Below are positions 5,254-5,438 of a stretch of DNA of 5,438 nt, piece by piece. Every line of letters begins with the position of its first letter. The stretch's first letter is position 1. The notes beneath the pieces are model-generated. The model was given only the letters and a program-made list of their open reading frames with translations. It did not search any database and was not told the origin of the DNA. The stretch lies in contig PMJE01000630.1 in assembly GCA_003157315.1 (NCBI GenBank), forward strand, positions 1,001 through 6,438, read 5' to 3'. Position numbers and translations under genes: made by a program. The DNA is from Myxococcales bacterium (GTDB lineage Bacteria > Myxococcota > Polyangia > Fen-1088).

Positions 5254-5438
5254 ATGATTCGTTCTAGGTTCACCCTGATGACTGCCCTGCTGACTACGAC
5301 CGCCCTATCCGCCCAGGCCGCACCCAACAGCGCGGCGCCTACCCCGGCCCCGGCCAAGGCCGCGCCCGAGGATACCCCGGCCCCGCCTGCTGCAAAGAAA
5401 GTGACCTCGGTGGAAGGCATCACTGAATATCGCCTGCC
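5254..5438 (+). CDS. M16-family (insulinase/pitrilysin-like) zinc peptidase, N-terminal fragment, exported
   Basis: Only the first 61 codons are in the window; the gene continues to the right. Residues 1-22 look like a Sec signal peptide: MIRSR n-region, hydrophobic core LMTALLTTTALSA, and likely signal peptidase I cleavage after SAQA (19-22). A low-complexity Pro/Ala/Lys linker follows (about 23-49). The last visible segment, VTSVEGITEYRLP, is the characteristic opening of bacterial M16 peptidases, in which a strand 'EG-x-x-E-Y-x-L' precedes an NGL turn and then the HxxEH zinc motif. The zinc motif itself lies outside the window, so catalytic competence cannot be judged. The product would act in the periplasm or outside the cell. 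It follows the epimerase-like gene by 76 bp on the same strand and could be co-transcribed with it. An in-frame ATG at 5197 would add 19 residues ahead of the signal peptide and is less likely. Confidence 0.78.
   Translation, partial: MIRSRFTLMTALLTTTALSAQAAPNSAAPTPAPAKAAPEDTPAPPAAKKVTSVEGITEYRL

Noticed and set aside
1..5438. CRISPR array, tRNA, rRNA, insertion sequence or phage-defence genes
   Set aside because: I saw no regularly spaced repeats, no tRNA-like cloverleaf with TTC-A arm, no rRNA stretch and no transposase or defence domains in any frame.

Overview
This is a GC-rich window with five protein-coding genes, two of them cut by the window edges. The gene content is typical of Myxococcota or a related deltaproteobacterial lineage: a membrane-anchored Hanks-type Ser/Thr kinase with an N-terminal zinc-ribbon-like knuckle and a PEGA-like sensor region, a small Lys/Ala-rich lipoprotein, and an M16 peptidase with a Pro/Ala-rich N-terminus. 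That assignment rests on gene style and composition only. There are no RNA genes, CRISPR arrays, insertion sequences or obvious phage genes.

Layout. Positions 1-659 (minus strand) hold most of a HAD-superfamily phosphatase whose C-terminus runs off the left edge. A 203-bp divergent intergenic region (660-862) carries a good promoter candidate for the phosphatase, a GC hairpin and a short palindrome. Positions 863-3427 (plus) encode an 854-residue transmembrane Ser/Thr kinase. Three bases beyond its stop codon, a lipoprotein gene ends on the opposite strand (3431-4078, minus). A second divergent region of about 200 bp (4079-4280) follows. It contains a hairpin just upstream of the lipoprotein ribosome binding site and a larger imperfect inverted repeat in front of a TIGR01777/YfcH-type NAD(P)-binding epimerase-like gene (4281-5177, plus). 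A 76-bp gap then leads to the start of a secreted M16-family zinc peptidase (5254 onward, plus), which leaves the window on the right.

How the genes may work together. The phosphatase and the epimerase-like protein look like stand-alone housekeeping genes. The kinase, the convergent lipoprotein and the exported peptidase all concern the cell envelope. The kinase has a cytoplasmic catalytic domain, one membrane segment and about 335 residues outside the membrane. Its outer part ends in an alpha-helical region that resembles DUF3829. A functional link between kinase and lipoprotein is only a hypothesis based on adjacency and predicted location. The most worthwhile leads are the kinase's domain architecture, the unnamed lipoprotein beside it, and the two structured leader regions. 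Nothing here amounts to a clearly new system.
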